From positions 39,652 to 103,651 of the forward strand of contig CACWSG010000007.1 in the NCBI GenBank assembly GCA_902763535.1: a DNA stretch of 64,000 bases. The letters are read 5' to 3'. The DNA comes from an uncultured Pseudomonadota bacterium (lineage in GTDB: Bacteria > Pseudomonadota > Alphaproteobacteria > RF32 > CAG-239). The notes below the pieces were generated by a model. The model ran no database searches and was not told where the DNA came from. It saw only the letters and a list, made by a program, of their open reading frames with translations. A program made the position numbers and the translations under genes. Of this stretch, positions 53,144 to 61,947 are shown in pieces (positions within the stretch are counted from its first letter, which is position 1; each line of letters starts with the position of its first letter).

Positions 53144-54094
53144 ATGAAAGATTCCGTCAGTATAGTGATTTCAGCATACAATGAAGAAGGCAGTATTGAT
53201 GCTTTGTATAAAGAGTTGACCAAAGTATGTTCACAACTTCCGCTCAAAACTTATGAGTTGATTTTTGTTGATGACGGCTCTCATGATAAAACCTATGACA
53301 AATGTCAAAAGTTACAAGGCAAAGACAGCCATGTCAAAATTGTTCACTTGATGCGCAATTTCGGACACGAAATAGCCATGACTGCCGGTATGGACTATGC
53401 CAAAGGCGATGCGGTTATATTTATGGATGCTGATTTGCAACATCCTCCGGTCTATATTAAAGAAATGATTAAAGAGTGGCAGAACGGCATGGATATTGTC
53501 TTGACCAAAAGAGTTGAAAATCGTGCCACATCAAAGTTATATGATTTTTGCGCTTGGGCTTTTTATAAAATATTGAATTTTCTTTCCGATACAACCATTC
53601 CGGCTAAAACTCCGGATTTTCGCCTGATTGATCGCAAATTTGTCGACTTCTTAAAGCAGTTTAACGAACACGATCGCCTGTTTCGCGGGCTTTTGAGCTG
53701 GGCTATGCCTAATGACAAGGTTAAAGTGATTGATTTTGTGGCACCGGAACGCTTTGCCGGTGAGTCCAAATATAATTTCAGAAAATCTTTGGCTTTAGCA
53801 CTCAACAGCATTGTGCAATTTTCGACTAAACCTTTGCGCTTATCAATTTATTTAGGGCTTTTAACCGCCTTTATTTCCGGCGTTTTGGGCTTATGGGTTA
53901 TCATTGAACATTTCATTATGAAACAGCCGACTCCCGGTTATGCTACCATTATGACTACCGTGATTTTTATCGGTTCGGTTCAACTGATTGTCTTAGGCAT
54001 TATCGGCGAATATATCGGTAAAATTCATATGGAAGTAAAAGGGCGTCCGTTGTATATTGCTGAGTACAAGGAAAAGAAACAACATGATAAATAA
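53144..54094 (+). CDS. Polyprenyl-phosphate glycosyltransferase (GT2, GtrB/DPM1-like)
   Basis: 316 residues. N-terminal GT2 fold: SIVISAYNEEGSI, FVDDGSHDKT, and MDADLQHPP holding the metal-binding DAD. Two C-terminal membrane spans (about residues 228-250 and 262-288), as in GtrB and ArnC, which charge undecaprenyl phosphate with a sugar on the cytoplasmic side. Overlaps the YdjC-like start by 11 bp. With the GT39 enzyme it likely forms a flip-and-transfer route. Confidence 0.9.
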   Translation: MKDSVSIVISAYNEEGSIDALYKELTKVCSQLPLKTYELIFVDDGSHDKTYDKCQKLQGKDSHVKIVHLMRNFGHEIAMTAGMDYAKGDAVIFMDADLQHPPVYIKEMIKEWQNGMDIVLTKRVENRATSKLYDFCAWAFYKILNFLSDTTIPAKTPDFRLIDRKFVDFLKQFNEHDRLFRGLLSWAMPNDKVKVIDFVAPERFAGESKYNFRKSLALALNSIVQFSTKPLRLSIYLGLLTAFISGVLGLWVIIEHFIMKQPTPGYATIMTTVIFIGSVQLIVLGIIGEYIGKIHMEVKGRPLYIAEYKEKKQHDK

Positions 54095-54923
54095 AGTAAT
54101 TTTTAACGCTGACGATTTTGGCATATCTCCCGGAGTTAACCAAGCTATTGCCACAGCTCACAAGCAAGGAGCACTCAATTCAACCAGTATTATGATAACC
54201 TTAAAATGGGCTGAGCAAGCGATAGAAATGGCCAAATCCATGCCTAATCTTAATATCGGATTACATGGCAATTTAACCAATCAGCAGGCTGTCTTAAATC
54301 ATCAGGATATTCCGCTTTTGACTGATGAATACGGACGTTTTAAGAACGGATTTGTCAAATTGGCTTTGTTAAATTTACTGCATCCTGTAAAGTTGAAACG
54401 CCAAGCCAAAGCCGAGATTGAGGCACAAATTAACAAGGCGGTTGCCTGCGGTATAAAATTAAGCCATCTTGATTCACATCGTCATGTGCACATGATTCCG
54501 GCGATATTTAAGGCATTTCGCGAGTTAAAAATTCAATATAACATTCCCCGTATGCGTTTTATCAATGAAAATCCGTTGCGTACAATTGCTCAAACTTCAT
54601 CAAAAGAATGGTTGCAAGATGGAGCTTGGTTGAAAAGCCTTATCTTAAGCGGTTGTGCCATATTAGATAAACTGTTTTACGGATACAAAGCCGATACTTA
54701 TTTTTATTCCATCATAAACACTTGCAAAATTTCGCGAGACAAACTGCATAAAATCAAGGTTCCTTCTCAATATACTCAGGTTGAAGTTATGCTTCACCCC
54801 GGAATTCCCGAGGTTGATAAACAGCACATGGAAGATGTCTTTGATGATAATATCTTAAAAGATTGGCGTTCAAAAGAATATGCCTGTTTGATGGATAAAT
54901 CGATTGAAAATGAATTTATATAA
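54084..54923 (+). CDS. YdjC/ChbG/HpnK-like carbohydrate deacetylase
   Basis: 279 residues from the ATG at 54084. Metal-site residues: NADDFGISPGVNQAI near residue 7 (Asp) and LDSHRHVHMIPAI near 125 (two His). YdjC enzymes deacetylate N-acetyl sugars; HpnK-like members occur in hopanoid and lipid-glycan clusters. In this position it probably removes an acetyl group from the polyprenyl-linked sugar handled by the two upstream enzymes. Confidence 0.85.
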   Translation: MINKVIFNADDFGISPGVNQAIATAHKQGALNSTSIMITLKWAEQAIEMAKSMPNLNIGLHGNLTNQQAVLNHQDIPLLTDEYGRFKNGFVKLALLNLLHPVKLKRQAKAEIEAQINKAVACGIKLSHLDSHRHVHMIPAIFKAFRELKIQYNIPRMRFINENPLRTIAQTSSKEWLQDGAWLKSLILSGCAILDKLFYGYKADTYFYSIINTCKISRDKLHKIKVPSQYTQVEVMLHPGIPEVDKQHMEDVFDDNILKDWRSKEYACLMDKSIENEFI

Positions 54924-54962
54924 AAAAACTCCGCTGTGGTTGATAAACAGCGGAGCTTTTTT
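54922..54962. terminator. Bidirectional terminator
   Basis: CTCCGCTG and CAGCGGAG with an 11-nt loop, A-run on one side and T-run on the other, between the YdjC-like and antiporter genes. Confidence 0.85.
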
Positions 54963-54963
54963 G

Positions 54964-56436
54964 CTAAACCTGCACCAGTCCTCTGATTAATGCATAAATT
55001 GCAACCACCGCAATCAACATCAATCCGCAAACCAAACATTTTTCGGATCGATGAAAGATTTCTTCTTGCGGTGCGTTTTGCTTGCGCGCCATGATATAAA
55101 CCGGAATTCCCGCAGCAATAATAATCACTGCCAATAACAAATATTTTAATCCGGCCGCATAAATCAGCCACAGAGCATAAATTGAGCCTAATATCGCCGT
55201 AAACAAAGCGTTTGATCTTGCGTAAATCAATCCTTTGGGATATTCGCCGTCTTCACAAAGTTTCCAAAGATAAGCGCAAGATGCCAAATAAGCCGGCAAT
55301 ACCATCACCGAGGTGATTGATAACATGGTGTTCCATGCATTGTTGGAAAAATATACCAGCAACAAAAATAATTGCATGGCACTGGAAGTAACAATCAAAG
55401 ACACACAAGGTGCGCCCATCTTGTTTTCTTTGGCAAAACATTTGGGAAAAGTTCCGTCAATGGCTGCTGATTGAGGAATTTGTGCTGTTATCATGGTCCA
55501 GGCCAACCAACTGGTCAAAACCGAAATAACCAAACCGATATTCATAACCCAAGCCCCCCATTTGCCGACAACTTGTTCCAAGATTCCGGCTGTTGACGGA
55601 TTAGCTACTTTGGCCAGCTCAGCTTGATTCATATAGCCGAATGGTAACAATGACAACATGATATAAATGGCCAAACAACCCAAAAATCCCAATACGGTTG
55701 CCGGACCGATTATGGCTTGTGATTTGGCTTTTGATGACATTACTACGGCACCCTCAATTCCGATAAATGACCAAAGAGTAACCAGCATTGTGCTTTTTAT
55801 CTGAGTGCTCAAATCACCGAGTTGTGCTTTGGTTTTGACAGCTTCACCCCAAAAATCCAATTCAAATTTATCCAAGTGGAACACAAACAACATCACCAAA
55901 ATGAACAACACTAACGGTACAATTTTGATAATCGTTCCGATGGTGTTGACCACACTGGCTTGCTTCACACCGCGTAAAACCAAAAAATTGAAGCCCCAAA
56001 TAATGAGGGAGCCGCCGATAATTGAAGCAAGATTGTTGCCGCCGGCAAAATAACCGGGATAAAAATAGTTTAAGGCATCCATGGTGATAACGGCATAACC
56101 GACATTACCGCACACTTGACACAACCAATAAGACCAACCGATAATAAATCCGATATAAGGACCAAAGCCGGCTCGGCTGTATGAATAAATTCCGGTAGTA
56201 AGTTCCGGTTTTGCCATTGCCAAAATTGAAAAAGTTCTGGCGATAAAATAAATTCCCAGTCCGGTTATAATCCACGCCAAAAATACGGCACCGGCTGATG
56301 CGCCGGCTGCCATGTTTTGGGGTAGGGAATAGATGCCGCCGCCAATCATTGAGCTGACAACAATAGCAGCCAAAGCAAAAAGCCCCAGCTTTCCTGATGA
56401 GGCAGCGGCATCATGTGCTGATGTTTTATTTGTCAT
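54964..56436 (-). CDS. aaxC: Arginine/agmatine-type antiporter (APC superfamily, AaxC-like)
   Basis: 490 residues, twelve predicted spans. The unwound TM1 motif SSMIGGGIYSLPQNMAAG and the region IEGAVVMSSKAKS in TM6 are typical of arginine:agmatine or arginine:ornithine exchangers of the basic amino-acid antiporter group. Because a Chlamydia-type pyruvoyl arginine decarboxylase lies 26 bp upstream, agmatine export in exchange for arginine is most likely. ArcD-type arginine:ornithine exchange is the alternative. Confidence 0.8.
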   Translation of the reverse strand: MTNKTSAHDAAASSGKLGLFALAAIVVSSMIGGGIYSLPQNMAAGASAGAVFLAWIITGLGIYFIARTFSILAMAKPELTTGIYSYSRAGFGPYIGFIIGWSYWLCQVCGNVGYAVITMDALNYFYPGYFAGGNNLASIIGGSLIIWGFNFLVLRGVKQASVVNTIGTIIKIVPLVLFILVMLFVFHLDKFELDFWGEAVKTKAQLGDLSTQIKSTMLVTLWSFIGIEGAVVMSSKAKSQAIIGPATVLGFLGCLAIYIMLSLLPFGYMNQAELAKVANPSTAGILEQVVGKWGAWVMNIGLVISVLTSWLAWTMITAQIPQSAAIDGTFPKCFAKENKMGAPCVSLIVTSSAMQLFLLLVYFSNNAWNTMLSITSVMVLPAYLASCAYLWKLCEDGEYPKGLIYARSNALFTAILGSIYALWLIYAAGLKYLLLAVIIIAAGIPVYIMARKQNAPQEEIFHRSEKCLVCGLMLIAVVAIYALIRGLVQV

Positions 56437-56462
56437 TATTTTTCTTCCCTTATTGTCTGTTT

Positions 56463-57047
56463 TTAATATTGAATCGGCTCAGCATATTCAAAGTTTAAGA
56501 ATCCCATTGCCGTCAAGCTGTAACCGAATTGTTGGGTAATATTGATATAATTGTGCCACATTTGGAATTCCGAGTGTTTTTCAACTCCTCTGATTTCCAA
56601 TTCATGTTTGAGTGATTTGTTCAGCCACATCTCGGCATGACCTTGGGCGATTTCATCATCAATTTGGGTGTCAAAATATTCCACATATTCAGCCGCCCAA
56701 CCGCCGATGAGCTCACCTTTTTTATCTTTGCCCCAACAAATACCGATACCGGTAGCAATAGCTTTATGATCATCGCGAGAAGCTCCGTTGCCGGCAATAA
56801 TGGTTTCCAAAACTGCACCATGCTTAAAATTTTTTATGATTTTATCATCCAAAGGCATAATTCTGCCGAACAATTCTTTGGGTAAAACCGAGGTGTAAGG
56901 AACAATATTGAAGTTTTCGATTTTGGCTTTCATCAAAGCTGAATCATAACAAAAAGTTTCAAATGGCTGCGGCGGAATTCCGTCATCAGCTTGTCCGCCA
57001 CCCGAAGTGATAAATGCAAAGGTAGGATATCTAACACCAGTTGTCAT
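56463..57047 (-). CDS. aaxB: Pyruvoyl-dependent arginine decarboxylase (AaxB-like)
   Basis: Decarboxylates arginine to agmatine, consuming a proton. 194 residues. The self-cleavage pair T52-S53 ([10 protein letters not shown]) is present; cleavage gives a beta chain and an alpha chain with N-terminal pyruvoyl from Ser53. Chlamydial AaxB, as I recall, also cleaves at Thr52-Ser53, whereas archaeal enzymes use Ser-Ser. [19 protein letters not shown] and [17 protein letters not shown] are family-like. AAGGAG lies just upstream. Operon with the antiporter. Confidence 0.85.
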   Translation of the reverse strand: MTTGVRYPTFAFITSGGGQADDGIPPQPFETFCYDSALMKAKIENFNIVPYTSVLPKELFGRIMPLDDKIIKNFKHGAVLETIIAGNGASRDDHKAIATGIGICWGKDKKGELIGGWAAEYVEYFDTQIDDEIAQGHAEMWLNKSLKHELEIRGVEKHSEFQMWHNYINITQQFGYSLTAMGFLNFEYAEPIQY

Positions 57048-57069
57048 AACTTATCTCCTTAAAAATGTT

Positions 57070-57102
57070 AAAAAAAGCAGCTTTCTAATGACAAAAGCTG
57101 CT
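57070..57102 (-). terminator. Hairpin with T-run in the aaxB leader (candidate attenuator)
   Basis: On the minus strand AGCAGCTTT-N9-AAAGCTGCT is followed by six T, ending about 10 bp before the AAGGAG of aaxB. It looks like an intrinsic terminator inside the leader. It may attenuate aaxBC or be a second terminator for pfkA. Confidence 0.6.
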
Positions 57103-57142
57103 AATATAAGTAATGACGAACTTAAAGCTTTCAAGCAAACAA

Positions 57143-57166
57143 AACCCTATCCGATGGGATAGGGTT
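57143..57166 (-). terminator. Intrinsic terminator of pfkA
   Basis: AACCCTATCC and GGATAGGGTT with a 4-nt loop, T-rich on the minus side. Confidence 0.8.
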
Positions 57167-57192
57167 GTAAGTAAGGTCTTCAAATACTAAGG

Positions 57193-58272
57193 CTAGATAT
57201 TGCCGATATAAATACCCAAAGCCTTTGCTGTGGTAACATATTTTCCTTTGGGGTTAACAAAAGTTGTTCCGGCCTTAACCACATCGGCCAAAGGAACTGA
57301 AGAGATTTTTCCGTCTTTCCAAATTACCATACGGCGATCTTCTCCCTTATCCAACAATTCGACGGCATGAGCTCCGAAAAGATATGCCAGCAATCTGTCA
57401 CGGGCAGAAGGAATACCTGAGCGTTGCAGGTGTCCCAAAGTAACTGATCTGAATTGCATACCACGATAACGTTTGGTCAACTCGGCATTGAGATATTCAC
57501 TGATGCCGCCGTAAACTTTTTCACCAACCATATTGGAACGTTGCGAAACCGTGTAGCCGTCTTCAGTCTTGCATCCTTCCGATACCACAATAACCGCATG
57601 ATTGCGGCCGCGAGCCTTGATTTCCTTTAATTTTTCGATGATTCCATCAAGCGAGTAGGGAACTTCCGGTATCAAACAAACATCAGCCTGACCGGCGAGA
57701 GCCGAGTGAATAGCCAAGTGTCCGGCATCACGTCCCATAACCTCAATAATCATGGCACGGTTGTGAGAACGCGCTGTCAATTCCAAACTGTCGATTGAAG
57801 CAGTGCAATATTCAACCGCAGTCTGAAAACCGACAGACGATTCGGTAATCGGTGTATCATTATCAATGGTTTTGGGAATTCCGATCATTCTGACTTTAGA
57901 ATTTTTACTCATATTGGAAACAATATTCATACTACCGTCGCCACCGACCAAAACTATTGCATCCAATCCCAATTCTTTAACGCCATTAGCAAATTTTTTG
58001 GATACTTCTTCCAATGATTCAATGCGCAAACCTTTGTTCAACGAACCCAAATAAGAACCGGACAGACGAGGCCAAGGCGAATCGCAAAAATCTTTCAGTG
58101 TAAGTACTTCATAGCTGTGCGGAGTTTCGGTTATACCTTCGGTACCGTTATGAATACCATAAACTTCCCAGCCTTTTTTTTCTGCAGCCGCAACCACCGA
58201 ACTTATCACCGAGTTTAATCCGGCACAGTCTCCTCCGGAGGTTAAAATTCCTAGCCTTTTGATTTTTTTCAT
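57193..58272 (-). CDS. pfkA: 6-phosphofructokinase
   Basis: Phosphorylates fructose-6-phosphate in glycolysis. 359 residues from the ATG at 58272, which has AGGA 8 bp upstream; a second ATG lies at 58287. LTSGGDCAGLNSVI near residue 10, GGDGS near 110, PKTIDNDTPITESSVGF near 132 and VMGRDAGHLA near 180 are conserved. GGDGS (Gly at the phosphoryl-donor position) suggests ATP, but Lys in PKTIDND is the residue typical of PPi-dependent and group III enzymes, so the donor is uncertain. Confidence 0.9.
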   Translation of the reverse strand: MKKIKRLGILTSGGDCAGLNSVISSVVAAAEKKGWEVYGIHNGTEGITETPHSYEVLTLKDFCDSPWPRLSGSYLGSLNKGLRIESLEEVSKKFANGVKELGLDAIVLVGGDGSMNIVSNMSKNSKVRMIGIPKTIDNDTPITESSVGFQTAVEYCTASIDSLELTARSHNRAMIIEVMGRDAGHLAIHSALAGQADVCLIPEVPYSLDGIIEKLKEIKARGRNHAVIVVSEGCKTEDGYTVSQRSNMVGEKVYGGISEYLNAELTKRYRGMQFRSVTLGHLQRSGIPSARDRLLAYLFGAHAVELLDKGEDRRMVIWKDGKISSVPLADVVKAGTTFVNPKGKYVTTAKALGIYIGNI

Positions 58273-58294
58273 CTTTTTTGTCCTCATTTTACTA

Positions 58295-58323
58295 TTGCAA
58301 AGTCATCATTTTTGGTGTATAAT
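58295..58323 (+). promoter_or_regulatory. Promoter of the DUF465-like gene
   Basis: TTGCAA, 17-bp spacer, TATAAT, 75 bp upstream of the ATG at 58398. Confidence 0.65.
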
Positions 58324-58397
58324 ATGACACATATTAAGGCGTTTTCCAGCAAAAAATGCCATTTAATAAGAGTTTTTATCTGAAAGGTTTTTAATAT

Positions 58398-58610
58398 ATG
58401 TTCAATCAAAACGCTTCCGCCAAACTGTTGCAACAGTTGTGCGAATTAAAATTGGAAGAGCGCCGTGTTTCTTCCGATATTCGTCATTTGGTAAGAAATA
58501 ATCGTACTATCGACTTTTTTCAAGCCAAACAACTGAGTAATTTGCGTACCGGTGTAAAAACCAAAATCAAATCAGTCGAGTCAAAAATAACTCCCAATAT
58601 CATCGCCTGA
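58398..58610 (+). CDS. Small helical protein, DUF465/YdcH-like
   Basis: 70 residues. Two amphipathic helices (KLLQQLCELKLEERRVSSDI and FFQAKQLSNLRTGVKTKIKSVE) form a coiled-coil hairpin as in DUF465, common in Alphaproteobacteria with one to several copies per genome. The usual LKKxKLxLKDxI reads LSNLRTGVKTKIKSVE. Has its own promoter and terminator. Function unknown. Confidence 0.65.
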   Translation: MFNQNASAKLLQQLCELKLEERRVSSDIRHLVRNNRTIDFFQAKQLSNLRTGVKTKIKSVESKITPNIIA

Positions 58611-58624
58611 TTGTTCAGTGCTAT

Positions 58625-58661
58625 AAAAAATAAAGCCGCTTTGAAGCGGCTTTATTTTTTT
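58625..58661. terminator. Bidirectional terminator
   Basis: TAAAGCCGCTT and AAGCGGCTTTA with flanking A- and T-runs, between the DUF465-like and PpiD-like genes. Confidence 0.88.
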
Positions 58662-58675
58662 ACCATAACCTTTGG

Positions 58676-60559
58676 TTATTCTTCTAATCCCATCAGTTTA
58701 TATTTTATGCGTACATCCATATCTTTGGCATACATATTTATGAGTTCCTCAGCCAAATTTTGTTCAATTTCTTTGTTCATTTTTTCTTTGGTTTCTTTTA
58801 TTTGCTGAGCGCTGTCTTGAACTTCAGGATTAATAACTTTAATCGGTTTTACAATAGTGGTAATACCGGACGAACTCAAAGATTTATAACTTCCCAAAGC
58901 TGTCTGATAAGCTTCACCTGACAAAGCTGAATTCAATCCGGCAAAGTTGTCATCGCGTTTTACCGGCTGAGTTGTTTTCATCTGCAATTTAAATCTCGAA
59001 GCAATTTCAGCCAGTGAATCACCGTTTTCCATATCAGCTGTTACATCATTAACAACTTCTTGAGCAATTGCCGACTTTTCATTTTCAGTCCAAATCTTCA
59101 CAATCTCATTGCGAACCTCGGCTAAATCTTTGATATGGGCATCATGAATTTTTCTAACTTCAATAAACACAAAGCCATCTTCGGTTTCAATAGTTTGGCT
59201 GACTTCATTCTCGTTATATGAAAATGCGGTCTCCACAAAATCTGATTCTTTTAAGATAGCCTCAGCCGATTTAACAGAGACGCTGTTGTAAGAACCATCT
59301 TCTTTCAAGCCTTTTACTGATTGGACTTTGGTGTTATATTGTTTGGCAATATCTTCCAAGTTGTTGCCTTTGCCGATTTCATCTTCAATCATAGCAATAA
59401 CATTCTGTGCCTGATCATAAGCTTGTTCATTGCGAATATCAGAAGTAATCTGGCTCTTGACATTATCCAGCGGAGTTTCAACTTTGTTGATAATGTTGGT
59501 TACCTTGAGAATATGCCAACCAAATTCGGTCTGCAAAGGTCCTACCGATTCGCCTGCCTTGGCCTTAAACACTTCATCGGCAATCTCCGGCAACAGTGAA
59601 TCTTCAGTTACATCACCCAAAAAGGTTGTTTCTTTGTCTTGGTGTGCCTTTTCGGAGGCGACTCGATAAAAATCTTCACCTTTTTTCAATTCGGCAAAAG
59701 CTGCATTGGCCGAACTTTCATCATCAAAAACCATCTGTAAGACTCTGCGTTTTTCAGGGATAACATAGTCTTGAAGATTGTTTTGATAATAAGTCTTTAT
59801 ATCATCATCCGAAACCGTAATGCTTTTGGCCAACTGTGCGGTTTTCAGCTCAATAAAAGCAACATCTCTGGATTCCGGTGTTTCAAATTGCGGTGCAAAA
59901 TCTTGATAATATTGTTCAACTTCCTCATCGGTAATCTCGCGATCAATTTTCATATCGGCAGGATTAATCGTAACATATTCAAAAACTTTTTGCTGATTGG
60001 CAATTTTTACGACATATTTGTTCATAAACTGCGGAAACACAATGCGCTCAACCGGCGAATATACAATATGTTTTCCCAAAACATTTTGTTTCAAATCAGA
60101 GATATATTCATTTTCCGTCATGTCAAAATAAGCCAGTTGACGATGCAATAGTGATGGGCTGAAATGTCCCGAAGCATCCATAAATTCAGGCTGTGAAGAG
60201 ATAATTTTTTCAATCAACTCATCCGAAATATCAGCTCCTACTTTCTGCGCTTCGCGTTCAATAATCATGTTTTGAGAATTCTGCTTGACCAATCCGAACA
60301 AAATGTTTTTACGGATTTCATCGGTAATTTCAACATTTCCGCCGAACATATTTTGTGCTTTACGGATACTGTTTTGCAGTTTGTTGTTCATTTCATCCTG
60401 CAAAATTACCAAGTCATCAACTTTTATTACAGCCCGATTCTTTCCGGCGCGATTAACATAACCTGATATACCGAACAACGACATAAAACTCAATGCCGTT
60501 AAAGCCAATATAGCCTTTGTCAGCCATGAATCCTGATACTTTCTTATTTTACTAATCAT
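58676..60559 (-). CDS. ppiD: PpiD-like periplasmic peptidyl-prolyl isomerase/chaperone
   Basis: 627 residues, membrane-anchored: an N-terminal span (WLTKAILALTALSFMSLFGI, residues 13-32) places the rest in the periplasm. A SurA_N-like chaperone region is followed by a parvulin domain at about residues 265-360 (EKRRVLQMVFDD, EFGWHILKV) and a long C-terminal chaperone region. PpiD sits next to the Sec translocon and helps emerging proteins fold; secG is 1 kb away. Divergent from tpiA. Confidence 0.88.
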   Translation of the reverse strand: MISKIRKYQDSWLTKAILALTALSFMSLFGISGYVNRAGKNRAVIKVDDLVILQDEMNNKLQNSIRKAQNMFGGNVEITDEIRKNILFGLVKQNSQNMIIEREAQKVGADISDELIEKIISSQPEFMDASGHFSPSLLHRQLAYFDMTENEYISDLKQNVLGKHIVYSPVERIVFPQFMNKYVVKIANQQKVFEYVTINPADMKIDREITDEEVEQYYQDFAPQFETPESRDVAFIELKTAQLAKSITVSDDDIKTYYQNNLQDYVIPEKRRVLQMVFDDESSANAAFAELKKGEDFYRVASEKAHQDKETTFLGDVTEDSLLPEIADEVFKAKAGESVGPLQTEFGWHILKVTNIINKVETPLDNVKSQITSDIRNEQAYDQAQNVIAMIEDEIGKGNNLEDIAKQYNTKVQSVKGLKEDGSYNSVSVKSAEAILKESDFVETAFSYNENEVSQTIETEDGFVFIEVRKIHDAHIKDLAEVRNEIVKIWTENEKSAIAQEVVNDVTADMENGDSLAEIASRFKLQMKTTQPVKRDDNFAGLNSALSGEAYQTALGSYKSLSSSGITTIVKPIKVINPEVQDSAQQIKETKEKMNKEIEQNLAEELINMYAKDMDVRIKYKLMGLEE

Positions 60560-60720
60560 TTTGCCTCACCTTATAAAAAACAGCAAATATACTTATAATT
60601 AAAGCGGATTATAATACAATTATTATTTTGTACAACACTTCAAATATTGATGTTGAAAAGTTTTTTCTTGTGTGTTAAAAAATGCATAATTTAGTGTTAA
60701 TTAGTGAAAGAATGTGCAAG

Positions 60721-61485
60721 ATGAGCAGAAAAATGATGATTGCCGGTAACTGGAAAATGAACGGATTATCGGCTGATGGCGTAAATTTGGCCAAAGAAAT
60801 TGCTTCGGCGGTAAAAGAGACAAAAAGAACTTGTGAATTTGTGGTTTGTCCGCCGTTTACCTTGTTAAGTTTGGTAAAAAAAGCTCTGCGCGGGGCAAAA
60901 GTGGCATTGGGTGCACAAGATTGCCACACGGCAGAAAAGGGAGCTCACACCGGTGATATCAGTCCGGTGATGCTCAAAGATTTAGGGTGTGAATATGTTA
61001 TTTTAGGGCACTCGGAGCGCCGCGCCGATCATCATGAGACCAGCGCTTTGGTTAAAACAAAAGCCGAGTCGGCGCATAATGCAGGTTTGAAAACGATTAT
61101 TTGTATCGGTGAAACTCTTGCTCAAAGAGAGGCCGGCAAGACTATTGATGTTTGCTCAAAACAGGTGCGCGAGTCGTTGCCGAATGATGCTAAGGCCGGC
61201 AATACCGTGATAGCCTATGAGCCGGTTTGGGCTATTGGCACCGGCAAAACTCCGACTGCATCTGAAGTCGAAGAAGTGCACGCACAGGTGCGCAAGGTTT
61301 TGAGTGCCAAATTAGGCAAGACTGAAGCCGGCAAAATGCGTATTTTATACGGCGGTTCGGTTAAACCGTCAAATGCCAAAGAAATGTTGGCTTTGGAAGA
61401 TGTTGATGGTGCTTTAATCGGCGGAGCCAGTCTTAAATCGGCTGATTTTATGGCTATTGCCGATAATGCCGGTTGTCGTTGTTAG
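60721..61485 (+). CDS. tpiA: Triosephosphate isomerase
   Basis: 254 residues from the ATG at 60721, giving the standard N-terminus (MMIAGNWKMNG); the frame is open to 60682. Catalytic Lys (NWKMNG), His (ILGHSERR near 96) and Glu (AYEPVWAIGTG near 166) are all present, as is the loop LYGGSVKPSNAKE. Followed after 30 bp by secG, then pyrG. Confidence 0.97.
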   Translation: MSRKMMIAGNWKMNGLSADGVNLAKEIASAVKETKRTCEFVVCPPFTLLSLVKKALRGAKVALGAQDCHTAEKGAHTGDISPVMLKDLGCEYVILGHSERRADHHETSALVKTKAESAHNAGLKTIICIGETLAQREAGKTIDVCSKQVRESLPNDAKAGNTVIAYEPVWAIGTGKTPTASEVEEVHAQVRKVLSAKLGKTEAGKMRILYGGSVKPSNAKEMLALEDVDGALIGGASLKSADFMAIADNAGCRC

Positions 61486-61515
61486 TTTATTAAATATTGA
61501 TAGAAAGGTAAAAAA

Positions 61516-61842
61516 ATGGGTTCAGTTTTATTGGTTATTCATTTGATGGTTTGTATTTTTTTGGTTGCCTGCATCTTGATGCAACGTTCAACCGGCGGAG
61601 CATTGGACGGCTTGGGCGGCGGCTCGGGTGCCTCAAGTTTCTTATCGGCACGCGGCACAGGTAATTTGTTGACCAGAACAACAGCCGTATTGGCAACTTT
61701 GTTGTTTGTAACCAGTATTTCATTGGCTTTGTATTATCGCGGTCAGGCCAAACCGAAAGAATCTTTGGTAGAAAAGGCGGCCGCCGAACAACAAGTTCCG
61801 GTTTCAAATGAAGCTCCGGTCGTACCAACAGCGGAAAAATAA
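61516..61842 (+). CDS. secG: Preprotein translocase subunit SecG
   Basis: 108 residues. Two spans (about residues 1-22 and 50-70) separated by LMQRSTGGALDGLGGGSGAS, the SecG signature. The C-terminal tail is Glu/Lys/Pro-rich. Forms SecYEG. tpiA-secG adjacency is common in bacteria. Shine-Dalgarno AAAGG is well placed. Confidence 0.95.
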   Translation: MGSVLLVIHLMVCIFLVACILMQRSTGGALDGLGGGSGASSFLSARGTGNLLTRTTAVLATLLFVTSISLALYYRGQAKPKESLVEKAAAEQQVPVSNEAPVVPTAEK

Positions 61843-61860
61843 TCAATGATAAATTCAACG

Positions 61861-61904
61861 ATAAAGGCATCTTCTCAAAATCAAAAAAGAGAAGGTGCCT
61901 TTAT
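61861..61904 (+). terminator. Hairpin terminator after secG
   Basis: ATAAAGGCATCTTCTC and GAGAAGGTGCCTTTAT with one wobble and a 12-nt A-rich loop; 43 bp before pyrG. Confidence 0.7.
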
Positions 61905-61947
61905 CACTTTAAAAAAATTAAAGTTTTAGATAGAAAAGGGAATCTAA

